Source: Cocos nucifera (taxonomy: Eukaryota; Streptophyta; Magnoliopsida; Arecales; Arecaceae). Taken from it: a DNA stretch of 64,000 nt. Below are positions 22,727 through 33,357 of this stretch, one piece after another. The notes beneath the pieces were generated by a model. The model searched no databases. It had not been told where the DNA came from and saw only the letters and a list, made by a program, of their open reading frames with translations. The first letter of the stretch is position 1, and each line of letters opens with the position of its first letter. The stretch spans positions 620,001 through 684,000 of the forward strand of contig QRFJ01000496.1 in assembly GCA_006176705.1 (NCBI GenBank), written 5' to 3'. A program made the translations under genes and the position numbers.

Positions 22727-24686
22727 ATGTCTTCCGAAACCTCTCATTCCATTGGTTCTTGGAGCTTGTCCGGACCGGCCTTCCTTGATCTTGCACCCCA
22801 GGCCAAGGTTGAGCCTAGGAACATGTCTCACCAGTCTTTTATTTCGGATACCATCCCTTCGATTTTGACTTCGAACGACCTTTTGTTGATCTGCATCCAA
22901 TATGGGATTTCCCCCGAGTATGACCTCAAGCTCCCTAGGTTGAATGAATGTGCTAGCTCGCCTTCGCCAGTCGATTTTGCCTATACATAGAGACCTTACG
23001 TGCCAGGCTTTGGCTTCCGCTGCCCCCCTTTGTAGTTGCTCTCTTCCAGTTCTTCTCTTCTCAGTTCGATAAGAAGGGGTTACTGAAAGGTGCTCCTTCT
23101 TCCATTCATAATTGGAAGGAGAAGTACTTCTTCGTCTGATGTCTGCTCTTAATGCTTGACCTTCTTCCTTGGGGCTTTCTTAGGGAGTCAGTCCATCGAG
23201 CCCCTAGTTTAGATGGAGTCGACCTCGAGTCTTCTAACAAGCTCAAGGCATACCGAGCTCCTTTCCTTCCCAATCTTCTAAAGGAGCAGATCTTATTTAA
23301 TCTTGGTTTGAGTCCTCTTAACCCCATCGGTATTAAATATGTTTATATGCATGTATATAAATATACATATGAACTCTCATGAAGTTTCATATGTACCTTG
23401 GCTGACTATAATTTTTTCTTTATTGTAGAGATGGATACTGATGCTATGGAGAGGCTCACCAAGGGCCTTTATGCCCAAAAGAAGAGGAAGGGGATGGCCC
23501 CAAGTGGGAGTTCGAAAAGGGCAAAGGCCGACAGCTCGAGTTCCAAGGTTTTAGACATCTACACGGTTGCTCCCGAAGTCGCTCCAGGCATTGAGGTCCT
23601 TTTAATCATCGAGGGCAGCATCGGAGGTGCGGGCTCTCAGCCTCCCACATCCTTGAGCCTCCTTGCAGGAGGATCGGTGTCAGAGCCCTCCATTGAGAGA
23701 GAAAGAGGGGATGGAGATGACAACAAGAAGAAGGCCATTGTCATGAAGGTGGTCCATAAGGCTCGTCCAGGCGGATCAAGCAACAATAGTAGTGACGATC
23801 TAGGGATAGACCCCTTCGGCAACCCAAACATTATCTGGGATCTGACTGACAAGTTTGCTCTATCCGAAGAGGTGGACCACCTAGCTGACCTCGATCGGAC
23901 GTAATTTGTCTAGAAGTTTCTTGGAACTTTTCTTAAGGTAATCATCTTGCCATGCTTCTTTTTCATTTTTCCCCCATTCTTTCCTTTATCTTACTATAAC
24001 TTGTCCATGGCAATCAGGCCACCACATACTGGACCACCTCAAGAGGACAAATCACCAGAAGGCGGAAGCACTGAAGGTCCAGGGGGACCTTCAAGCTAAG
24101 ATCGATTGCCTTTGGGAAAAGGTTGTCGAGGCTAAGTGCCTCGTAGAGGAGAAGGTGGTGGAAAATGAGTGTCTTCAGGGAGCGCCTCGAAAGGAGGAGC
24201 TCATCTCGATCGAGCTCAAGGCCGCACTGGTCCTAGAGGAGGAGAAAAAGAAGGAGGTCGAGATCAAGGTCACTAAGCTAGAAGTCAGAATATCGAAGTC
24301 TATTTTGGAGGTGATAGTCTGAGCCATAGAAGAGTTCAAGGCCTCCTCCGAAATGAAGGACTTAAAATATTGCATTTGGTTAGAAGGCATTCATAAAGGG
24401 CTTCAAACTCTATGAAGGCAGGGTGGCCCAAAGGTTTCTTGAGCTTGATCTCAGCTTCCTAGAAGAGGAGTCCGACAAAGAAGTGGGGCCGTCTGGTGCT
24501 ACAGTTGACCCCTCTCCCATCGAAGTGGTCTTCGAGTCCTTCAATCCTGCTGGTGAGGTGCCCGAGCCCATGCAGGAGCTCGAGGTTGTCTCCGAAGTGC
24601 CAGTCGAACCCATTCCTGAGCTCGTGGCTACTCGTGGAGTGCCAAGCTCCTCTGCTGCTTCCCCTTCGGAGGTCGAGGGTCTTTAG
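22727..24686 (+). pseudogene. Antisense ORF (aORF) of Tat-type element G, broken
   Basis: Plus-strand protein relic between pol and the 3' LTR, opposite to gag-pol. Exon-like part 1 starts MSSETSHSIGSWSLSG, continues through a stop near 22988 into frames reading LRARLWLPLPPFVVALFQFF, NWKEKYFFV and LLKEQILFNLGLSPLNPIG. A candidate intron runs from about 23330 (GTATTAAA) to TTATTGTAG before 23430, and another from 23939 (GTAATCAT) to CAATCAG before 24019. The later part is coiled-coil-like and ends LDLSFLEEESDKE and a proline/serine tail at 24686. Tat elements are known to carry such an antisense ORF of unclear role. Several stops make this copy defective. Confidence 0.65.
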
Positions 24687-24838
24687 TAGTTGTATTTTCT
24701 TTTTTGCTTTATCTTGTACTTAAAAATATTTTAGTCAATGAAAGTAAAACTTTTAATCAATAGCTTAGAATGCTTTTCATGCGTTGGATGCAGTCCCCCA
24801 TTTATTCCAAGCCACTATCTTAGGGAATTTTTTTAAAA

Positions 24839-25681
24839 TTGATAGTTAGAAATTTGAAGAAGAAAGTTCACCACTTGAGAAAGAAATTAAAAAAGGCTAA
24901 AGATGAACTTCAAAAATCTAGAAAGAATGCATCGGAGGTGACAATTGAGGTTACCCACCTTCACAAGCTGCATATGAAAGATTCTATGACCTTCACCATC
25001 AAGAAGGGCAGCTTCGAGAGGGAGTTAGCAGAGCTTAAGAAAAGTGCCAGCGATAAATCTTGGGCGTTGACAGTGAAGGTTGGCTCCCTCGAAGTCGAAC
25101 TTCAGGTAGCGAAGGAGAAGATTCAGGTATTGGAGGGAAATTCACCATGGTCTTCTGATAAAGTGCGATATGAGTGGGATTGATCGAAGAAGTTCTCCAT
25201 ACTTCAAAAGTAGTTGTATGATGCTGAGCTTGCAAATGATACCTATCGGCTAGGTTGGAGTGAGAGGATATCCAAGCTTGAGCAAAAGCTTCGTGCTGCT
25301 AACAGCGAGGTGACCCGGCTCCACAAATAATTTGATGACAGTCATCAATCCAATGTGAGCAGGGGATTAGAGCAGGTTGCCTCCTTGACGAGGACTCTAG
25401 GCGTGCTTTCAAAAGCGGTTGGGAGGGAGAAGGTCAAGGTTCAACAATTGAAGATCCAGCTATCATGCAAGCAGCAAGTTGTTAAGGATGTTGAGGCTGA
25501 GTCTGAAGTCCTAAGAAAGAAGCGGCGAGAGTTTGAAGGCAAATTCGGACACATTAATAGAATGTATATAGATAGCATATACCAAAAGAGAGAGCTCGAG
25601 GAGGAGATCCTTAGATTAAAGCAAGCCCTGGTGATGGCTGGGGCTGACAGCCCAAAATTTGAGGAGTCCAGTCCATCCTAG
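24839..25681 (+). pseudogene. Coiled-coil ORF downstream of the aORF, broken
   Basis: Plus-strand frames at 24839-25183 and 25355-25681 encode charged heptad-like protein (for example NLKKKVHHLRKKLKKAKDEL and KRELEEEILRLKQALVMAG), joined by a stretch with stops near 25183, 25213 and 25329. I do not recognise the family. It may be a second exon group of the antisense gene or a duplicated coiled-coil part. No DNA-binding or catalytic motif seen. Confidence 0.5.
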
Positions 25682-26052
25682 GACTTCGATCTTTTTCTTT
25701 TTTTCTTCCTTTTCATGTAATTGGCCTTGCCGATCTTTATCTTGCTTGTAATGAACTTGTATTCTCATATGATCAGTCTTGCCGATCTATATCTTGCTTG
25801 TAACGAACTTAATATTTGCAATAAAATGGTATCCTTTTCGCTATTGTCTTATACAAATTTGATGCTGGTTAATGGTTCCACTTTCTTCATCTCAGTTTTC
25901 TTTGCTTTGCCTTCTAATGAGATACTTGTTGTAGATGTCGAGCTAGGATCCCTTCCACAAACTTGGGTGGGTCCTCCATTCATATTTATCGTAGCCGTAA
26001 GGGGGATACGTATCAGGGTCGTCGGTATGGCTTTTTTCTTTACTTCATTTTA
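25682..26052 (+). other. Noncoding spacer with a short direct repeat
   Basis: Contains two copies of CTTGCCGATCTWTATCTTGC (about 25727 and 25779, spaced about 52 bp) and an AATAAA at about 25820 that could be a polyadenylation signal for the plus-strand ORFs. The 110-aa ORF at 25721-26053 runs through these repeats and looks accidental. Confidence 0.5.
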
Positions 26053-26815
26053 GATTAATGAGGCCTTAGCCTCCCTCGTATTAGGATGAGGTTCTCTTCT
26101 ATTCCTTGTACGATCGTAGGGGTATGTTAGGACCGTTGATGGGATCTCTCCTCTCATCTTGCCTTGGGTTAATGAGGCCTTTTTCTTTGCTCACATTAGG
26201 ATGAGGTTCTTCTTCTATTCCTAACATGGCTATAGGGATGCATTAGGGCTACTAGAGGGACCTCTTTCCTCATCTCGTCTAAGATTAACGAGATCTTCAC
26301 TTTGCTCATGTTAGAACGAGATTCTCCTCTTGTTCCTAACAGGGCCATAGGGGCATATTAGGATCACTAGAGGGGCTTTTTCTCTCATCTCGTCTAAGAT
26401 TAACGAGGTCTTCGCTTTACTCATGTTAGGACGAGCTTCTCCTCCTATTCCTAATAGAACTGTAGAGACACATTAGGACTGTTGGAGGGGCCTTTTCCCT
26501 CATCTCATCTAAGATTAATGAGGTCTTCTCTTTGCTCATGTTAGGATGAGGTTCTCCTCCTATTCTTAATAGGGCTATAGGGGCATATTTGGGTCTTGGA
26601 AGGGCCTCTCCCCTCATCTCATCTTAGATTAACGAGGTCTTCGGCTTTGCTCACGTTAGGATGAGATTTTTCTCCTATTTCTAACATGACTGTAGGGGTA
26701 CATTAGGACCGTTAGAAGGATCTCTCTTCTTATCTCATCTTAGATAATGAGGCCTTCGACTTTGCTCATGTTAGAACGAGATTCTCCTTTTATTCCTAAT
26801 GTGGCTATCTTCATT
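26053..26815. repeat. Tandem array, about 115-bp unit, 7 copies
   Basis: The marker (GATTAAYGAGGYCTT or close variants) recurs at 26053, 26167, 26283, 26398, 26513, 26627 and 26743, that is 114-116 bp apart. Each unit also carries GTTAGGAYGAGRTTCTYCT and a GTAGGGGYATRTTAGG block. The array lies between the integrase end and the antisense ORFs of G. Tat/Ogre-type gypsy elements are known to hold satellite-like arrays in this 3' region. Confidence 0.9.
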
Positions 26816-26904
26816 TCATGGTTAAGTTTGGGAAGTCATTTCATTATAGATTTGCAACAAGGATCGAGGAGTTAAAGTAGAGGGATTTTATTACGATCAG
26901 GTTA

Positions 26905-28080
26905 TCGATAATACATCCATAGGTTTTTCAAGTTCCATGATCGGGATTTGTTGGTTCCCCCAAGCTTCTTCAGATAATACATCTCGGGCTGGACAACTTC
27001 CTTGACCTTATGGGTCCTTCCCAATTTGCGTTCAGCTTCCCTTGGTTTTGAGGCTGAGAAATGGTTGCTCGCCAAAGCACTAAGTCTCCTACTCTGAATA
27101 CTTTATCTTTGACTCTAAAGTTGTAGTATCGGGCCATCCTTCACCTATAAAAAGCCATTTGAACTTGGGACTCCTCTCATTTTTCCTCCAACAGGTCGAG
27201 ATTAGCTCTGAGGTCTTGCAAATTATGTTGCTCATTGAAGGCTACAACTCATGTTGATGAAAGTTTAAGCTCGATTGAGATGACCACCTCTGTTCTGAAG
27301 GCCAAGGCAAATGGTGTTTCTCCAGTCGATAGTCTTTAGGTAGTTCGGTATGCCTAGAGGATATGGTAGAGTTTATCCACCCAAGTCCCCCTTGCTCTTT
27401 CAAGTCTCGCCTTGATACCCTGCAATAGGATCCTATTGGTCACTTCTACTTTACCATTGGCTTGTGGATGGGTCATCGATGTAAAATGATGGAAGATGTT
27501 CAAATCTTCACAAAACATAGCAAACCTCATTCTGAAAAACTGTCGCCCATTGTCCATTATGAGAGTTCGAGGCAGACCAAACCCACAAACAACTATTTTC
27601 CAGATGAAGTTTTTCACTTTGGTCTTAGTGATTTTTGCTAGGGGTTCGGCCTCAATCCACTTGGTACAGTAGTCAATCGTAACTAAGAGAAACTTTCATT
27701 GTCTGGATGCCATCGAAAAAGGTCCAAGTATATCCATCCCCCATTGTGCAAATGGCCAAGGTGTGCTTAGTGGGGTAAGCTCGGAGGCCGACTACCTTTG
27801 TATACTCACATTCCTTTGGCAGCGGTCGCATCTTTTAACATACTCAATATAATCGTGGTGCATGGTTGGCCAGTAGTAATCTTGTCGAAGTAGCTTGTGA
27901 GAAGGGGACCTGGCACCCACATGGCTCCCATAAATTTCTTCATGCACTTTTCATAATGCAAAATTAGCTTTGGAAGGTTGGAGACACTTCAGAAGAGGCA
28001 GGGAGTATGACCTTTTGTACAGTTTACCTTCATAAAGGATATATCGAGAGGCCCGGTTTCTCAGCTTTCGAGCTTCTTTA
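26905..28080 (-). pseudogene. Element G integrase, broken
   Basis: From high to low coordinates: an H/C zinc region with a CDRCQ-like block near 27830, core pieces including a WIEAEPLAKI block near 27640, then the open piece 27354-27617 with LIMDNGRQF and HPQANGKVEVTNRILLQGIK (the N..E of the catalytic core), WVDKLYHIL, and a C-terminal part to about 26905 with a NWEGP block. It would integrate the element. Stops occur through the domain. Confidence 0.82.
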
Positions 28081-28142
28081 GGGTCATGAGGGAGAGTCCC
28101 ATCTTTGAGATAGGCGGCCAAGGGGTTGATGCAACAAGGCTC

Positions 28143-29149
28143 CTAGTCGATCTGCATTATAGTCAGTGGTTCTTCCATACTCGAACATTTTAGTACCTCG
28201 AAGTATACCTCTTTGGGAAGTTCATTGGGGGCAAGTGTGGCTAGCTTGGATAGGAGGTTGGCCCTGGCGTTCTCTACTCTTAGAATCTGCCGGATGCCAA
28301 AGCCATTGAAGGCTGGGATCAGGCTCTTCACTTTTTCAAGATACTTCATCATATTTTCCTTTCGAGCTTCAGAGCTGCTGCCGACCTGTCCCACCACCAG
28401 CTGTGAATCACTATAGACTTGAAGTCGATCGGCTTCTTGTTCCTTAGCAATCTTGAGCCTCACTATCAGAGCTTCATATTTTGTCCCATTGTTTGTTGTA
28501 GGGAACTCGAAGTGCATATTCAGTAATGACCCCCTTAGGGTTGATCAGGATCAGCTCAGCACCTGCACCCGAGGCATTGGAGGAGCCATCCATATACAGG
28601 GCCCAAAATCCTTTGGAAAGATCTACTCTCTCCAAAGGAGCTCGACTGCAACCATGGAATGCTGGCACTATTTCATTCGAGTTCGACATCATCCAGGATC
28701 GTACACTCTACTATAAAATTGGCTAGTATCTAAGCCTTGATTGACAGCCAAGGTTGATAGTTGATGTCGAACTCTGTTAGCTCAATAGCCTACTTTGCTA
28801 TTCTTTTAGAGGCATCTGTTCGATGAAGAACTGCCTTGATCGGTTGATCAGTGAGGAGTGTTATGGTATAGCCCTGAAAGTAGGGCCGAAATCTTTTGGC
28901 TACAATCAGGAGTGTGTAAGTTAATTTTTTCAATTTAGTGTACCTGATCTCCGTATCTCTCAAGACTCGGCTTATGTAGTAGATCGATCGCTGTACTTTC
29001 ACCTCTTCCTTGATCAAGACTGCTGCCAGGGCTACAGGAGAGACCGTCAGGTATAGGAACAATTCTTCTCTTGGCTCGGGCTTTGCCAATAGTAGAGGAG
29101 AACCAAGGTAGTTCTTGAGTTCTTCGAATGCCTGTTGGCACTCTACCAT
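28143..29149 (-). pseudogene. Element G RNase H region, broken
   Basis: The 28790-29149 piece is the RT-connection/RNase H start (FEELKNYLGSPLLLAKPEP, YYISRVLRDTEIRYTKLKK). Two overlapping pieces (28474-28692 and 28143-28517) carry a second RNase H-like domain: LYMDGSSNASGAGAELIL, FPTTNNGTKYEALIVRLKIA and LQVYSDSQLVVGQV. Two RNase H-like modules are common in Tat/Athila elements. Frames change near 28500 and 28750. Confidence 0.82.
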
Positions 29150-29169
29150 CTAGTACAAGTTCTTTGGTT

Positions 29170-30036
29170 GCTTGAGGACCTGGAAGAAGGGCATACACCA
29201 CTCGACCGACTTTGAGATAAAGTGGTTTAAAGATGCCACATTTTCGATCAGGCGCTAGACTTTTTTTATCGATTTTGGGGTGGTCATCTCTTGGATGGCC
29301 CGGATCTTCTTTGAATTAGCTTTGATCCCCTGCCTTGAGATCATGAACCCCAAGAATTTTCCTGAGGTCACTCCGAAGGCACATTTAGTCGGGTTCAGCT
29401 TCCTTAGGTCACTCTGAAGGTCACTCCAAATTATCTTCGAAGGGCGTTGAAGGTTTCTTCAAGGTCGATAATATGATTGGATGAGGTCCGACTCTTGATA
29501 AGCATATCGTCCATGTAGACTTTCATGTTGCAACCAATTTGCTCCTTGAAGATCTTATTGACTAGGCATTGATAGGTTGTGCCTACATTTTTAAGCCCAA
29601 AGGGCATAACCCTGTAATAATAAAGACCATGGTTAGTAATAAAAGCAGTTTTCTCCTCGTCCTCTGGTGCCATCCAGATTTGATTATAGCCAGAGAAGGC
29701 ATCCATGAAGGTGAGGAGCTCATGGCCCGAGGTTGCATCCACCAATTGATCATTTCTGGGTAGGGGGTAGCTATCCTTTGGGCAAGCCTTACTCAGCTTT
29801 TTGAAGTGGATACACATTCTCCGCTTGCCATTGGCCTTCCTAACTAGGACCACATTGGAGACCCAACTTGGATAGTGGACTTCTCGGATGAACCCAATAT
29901 TGAGGAGCTTATCCACTTCCTCCTCTATTGCCTTCTGCCTTTCTGGTGCATGGCCCCAAATTCTCTCATTCACTAGCCTATACTTAGAATCGACGACCAA
30001 CCGATGTTCCATAACTTCAGCATCAATTCCTGACAT
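29170..30036 (-). pseudogene. Element G reverse transcriptase, catalytic box intact
   Basis: The open 201-codon piece 29431-30036 shows PERQKAIEEEVDKLLNIGFI, VLVRKANGKRRMCIHF, LTFMDAFSGYNQIWM, HGLYYYRVMPFGLKNVGTTY and the YMDD box in VYMDDMLIKS. All main RT motifs are in one frame, making it the best-kept part of G. The thumb part continues to about 29170 in other frames. Confidence 0.9.
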
Positions 30037-30459
30037 GTCTGTTGGGACTCAGGCGAAGATGTCAGCATTCCTCCGTAAGAAGGCAATGAGCTGCTTTCGG
30101 ACTTCATCTCTTAAGTTAGAGTTGATCTGCACTGTATGCTCCATTCTTCCATCATTCAGAGGGATACTCACAAGATCTTTCATGGGCTCACTCCGCTCCT
30201 TAGTAAGATCATTGTGGACATTGAGCTCATCAATCGGGCAAGGGTTGGATTGGCTTCCTTTTTGTAAGGCGATGGAGTAGCAGTGTCTGGCTGAAGCTTG
30301 ATCTCCCTAGATCTCTTCGATTCCATAGCTTGTCGAAAACTTCACTTTCAGGTAGTAGGTCGATACTACAGCCTGAAGTGTATTTCGACCTGGTCAATCG
30401 AGAATTGCATTGTAGGTTGATGGGTCCTTCACTACCAGAAAGTCAACTTGTGCTTTGGC
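30037..30459 (-). pseudogene. Element G protease-RT linker, decayed
   Basis: Short minus-strand frames between the protease-like segment and the RT start. The opposite-strand ORFs at 29888-30280 and 30330-30527 are shadows. No motif is identifiable with confidence. Confidence 0.45.
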
Positions 30460-30760
30460 TCACTTTGGATATTGTCCAGCAGCTGCAGTTAGTGTTATTA
30501 TTTCTTCAACTGGCACAGCATCGCTAGTGAAACCTACCAACAAAAAGTTCATAGGTTCCAAGTGGTTATTGAGTACAGATATTTTAGTAAAAGCATCATA
30601 AAATAAGATATCAACAAAGCTTTCTTTATCTACTAAAATATGACGTACATCATAATCAGCAATGTTTAAAAAGATTACAACCACATCGTTGTATGGAAAC
30701 TAAACTCCTTGTGCATCTTCGTTAGTGAAAGCTATGGGCTCCTCAGTTCTCCATCTCTTC
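30460..30760 (-). pseudogene. Element G aspartic protease, active site altered
   Basis: Reads IADYDVRHILVDKESFVDIL where plant gypsy proteases have a DNGSSADIL active-site block: the D is kept but the following residues have changed to K-E-S-F. Upstream, the PIAFTNEDAQ-like text at about 30700-30750 is the usual entry to this domain. Probably inactive. Confidence 0.72.
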
Positions 30761-30929
30761 ATAGGCTCTGCTGATCCACTAGCCTCCCCTCGCCGAAGTC
30801 TCATAAAGATGGTGTTGATGATGCTAAGCGGGGGTCGATCTCCTTGTTCCTCCTCTCTCTTTGGTGGTTTTAGGGGTGGGGGGTTTCTCGACTAATCCTC
30901 CCATCCCCCAGGCCAACGTCACAGGAATC

Positions 30930-32353
30930 AACCAAGCCTATCCTGCCTGATGAGCTCCTTAATCTTATCTTGGAGCTGAATGCATTCTTTAGTATCATGA
31001 CCATGGTCACGATGATAGAGATAAAACTTGTTGGGATTGCACTTGTCGGGATGAGTGCACATCCTTTTCGGCCTCGACAACTACTCTCTGATTTCCATCA
31101 GCACCTGGTTTTTTGGAGCATTGAGGAAAGCATAGTTATGGAACCTTTTAAGGAAGGAGCCCCACCATGCCCTTCTGTCAGGACTTCTTTGTCTTCGAGC
31201 CTGGGGAGGAGTTCAGACTCGCTTGCACTCAGGGGGAGTTCTGGAGTGCGGTCGAACTTCATTTGGCTTTTCTTCAGCTACAGGCATACTTGATTTGCCC
31301 ACTCATCGCTCTCCAGTGGCTTCACTATCCTTGGCCTTAAAGGCCTCTTTTGCTCAAGCATAACCTTTAGCCTGAGCCAGCATATTAGCAAAATCCCTTG
31401 GGTACTTCTTCTCCATGGAGAATAGTAGATCATTCTTCTAAAGGCTGCCCTTCAGTATGGCCATAGCGACAGACTGGTCCAAATTATGAACCTCCAGTGC
31501 CGCAGCATTGAATCAAATGATAAAAGCTTGGATGGACTCTCCTTCCTTCTACTTAATATTAATGAGGGAGTCCGAACATCGTTGGAGATATCGGCTGCTG
31601 ATGAAATGAGTTGCGAACTGGTGGCTTATTTGGTCGAAGGAGAAGATCGTACCCAGCTTTAGCATCGACTACTAGTTTCTCATTGCTTCCTTTAGAGTAG
31701 AAGGAAAAGCTCGACACAAAATAGCATCGGATGCACTGTGGAGCAGCATTATAGTCCGGAAGGCCTCTAGATGGTCAATCGGATTAGTGATCCCACCGTA
31801 GCTTCGAACTGGGAGAGCTTGAAGTTCTATGGGATCGATTCCTACATAATTTTTTGAGAGAAAGGAGGATCAGTGCAGATGTCGTCACCATGGAAGGAGG
31901 GAGCATGGCAGAGTTCTTTGATCCATCGATTCATTTTCTATAGTTTTTGGGCTAGGAGATCCTCATGGTCGTGGATCTCCAAAGTCTTCTGGCTGAATGA
32001 GGGCAGAGTTTCCTTGGGGGTTGAGTCGTGATTAGAGCAAGGGCTGTCCATCCTCTGCTTCCTCTTTCTAGAGGTTACCAACTAACTTGACTAAGTCAAT
32101 CGTCTCCAGATTAGGTCCTGAGGTTCCGAAAAGCCTACTCCGACTGAATCGGTGCTAGGGGCTACTGCTAAATGGCCTGCACTGCTTCAGTGAAGCTATG
32201 AACCTGCTGGACCAGTAAGTTAAACTGCTCTACATCCACCATTGCAGCTGATGGAGCTCGAGATGTAGGAGATGAAATAAAGGCGGGTAGATCTGGATGA
32301 GATTTGGCCGCGGAGGTTGTTGACCGTTGGATTGAAGCCTTCCTATGAGGCAT
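30930..32353 (-). pseudogene. Element G gag, broken
   Basis: The N-terminus starts at 32353 (MPHRKASIQRS) and reads openly to 32168. The capsid-like core is broken into short frames between about 31300 and 32160. Near 30960-31060 the text FYLYHRDHGHDTKECIQLQD is a typical gypsy gag zinc-knuckle block (H..HDT.EC). It would form the particle and bind RNA. The plus-strand ORF at 30970-31293 is its shadow. Confidence 0.75.
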
Positions 32354-32464
32354 CTTTATTGGGAAGAAAACTCTAAATCAAAAGAAGAAAAATCTCTACT
32401 GGGCATCCCTTTAAGAATAAGAAAACCTCATGAATGAGAGAGATCCTTTCTCTAGTGTCAATCC
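32354..32464 (-). other. Element G leader with presumed primer-binding site
   Basis: The short leader between the 5' LTR and gag. Immediately after the LTR end the minus strand reads GGATTGACACTAGAGAAAGG, where the PBS should be. I cannot assign the tRNA with certainty. Confidence 0.5.
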
Positions 32465-32701
32465 TATTGGTGCAAAATCTAGTTATCACCGAAATTGAGG
32501 CTAGAGTTGGAGAAGATGAGGTCGCCGTCGGTGACCTACAAAACAAGTCTCATCCATAGTAGGGGGTGGTGGCTCCAGCGAGACCCTATGATGATCAAGT
32601 TAGCTCTTTCGGCCAATAGAAATTGAGTGCTTAGAGAGATTTTAGCAGAGTTCTTAGGAAGAAATCAAGAGCTTGGAGAAGAAGGCATATTTGGAGGATC
32701 C

Positions 32702-32710
32702 CTTATATAG
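32702..32710 (-). promoter_or_regulatory. TATA box of G 5' LTR (element promoter)
   Basis: Minus-strand CTATATAAG, matching 11104-11113 of the 3' LTR, with the pyrimidine block GATCCTCC downstream. Confidence 0.6.
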
Positions 32711-33014
32711 GTAGAGCCCATAACAAACTAATAGTGACAGTCATAACCACCTGATAGTGCACCATTCAGGGACATGTGGGGTTTGTTATAGAAGGTCATG
32801 TTTGTTGTCATGACGTGCCAATCCATTGGAGTCTAAGAACTCAAGTTCGGATGGGATAGCCATAGGTAATGAAGAATTCTTAGCTAACACCATTCCAGAG
32901 GAGTTCAGAAGTTCTTGAGATCAACCGTACTTGGGTCATCATTTTTCATATCATGAGTCAGTGCTGAGGCCTTTTTGGGTAGCTAGTATGAGAAATCTAA
33001 GAGAAGCTCGACAG

Positions 33015-33205
33015 GCAGAGAAGTCCAGAAAGAGTTCGACTAGCGGCGAAGCTTGTCCGAAGTTCTACTATGGAAGGAGTCCGATAAGAGTTCGACTGTT
33101 GAAGGAGTCCGACTGAAGGAGAAGTCCAACAGGAGTTTGACTACTGAAGCAGTTTAGCTGAAGGAGAAGTCTAGCAAGAGTCTGACTACTGAAGGAGTCT
33201 GAGAG
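33015..33205. repeat. GA-rich tandem repeats in U3 of the G 5' LTR
   Basis: Repeated GAAGGAGAAGTCCARC and AGGAGTYYGACTRCTGAAG units parallel to 21880-22035. Confidence 0.65.
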
Positions 33206-33314
33206 GTCTTATGGATTCGATGGAAGCCCATCCCTAGCCACTAATACCAAACGGGCCAATTCAAAGGTCAGACATTCCGACCAAACTTTGGTAGGAGTGG
33301 GTTTATCCCCAACA

Positions 33315-33357
33315 TATCACATATTAAATCTAAAAAATAAAATTTTAAATTGATTCA
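33315..33357 (-). other. Element A leader, resumed after the G insertion
   Basis: A short AT-rich stretch that aligns, together with the sequence left of 10869, to the B leader near 18935-18985. It ends abruptly at an inversion junction. Confidence 0.6.

Larger units (their letters stand above)
10869..33314 (-). mobile_element. Element G: Tat-lineage Ty3/gypsy retrotransposon, split by B
   Basis: Minus-strand gypsy element of about 12 kb after removing copia B. 5' LTR 32465-33314, gag 30930-32353, protease about 30460-30760, RT 29170-30036, RNase H 28143-29149, integrase 26905-28080, then plus-strand ORFs (22727-25681) and a tandem array (26053-26815) before the split 3' LTR (10869-11249 and 21676-22103). 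RT before integrase marks gypsy. An antisense ORF and satellite-like repeats downstream of pol are known features of the Tat group. The presumed TSD is imperfect: TATCT at 10864-10868 against TATCA at 33315-33319. Confidence 0.85.
32465..33314 (-). repeat. Element G 5' LTR
   Basis: 850 bp, from TGTTGGGGATAAACCCAC on the minus strand at 33314 to GCACCAATA at 32465 (final CA decayed to TA). Uninterrupted counterpart of the split 3' LTR. TATA box at 32702-32710, GA-rich tandem repeats in U3 at about 33015-33205. The ORF at 32931-33116 is an artefact of the repeats. Confidence 0.9.

Noticed and set aside
25721..26053. Hydrophobic 110-codon ORF
   Set aside because: It runs through a short direct repeat and the start of the tandem array, with no homologous motif.
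26053..26815. Regularly spaced repeats considered as a CRISPR array
   Set aside because: Units are contiguous 115-bp tandem copies without unique spacers, in a plant retrotransposon.
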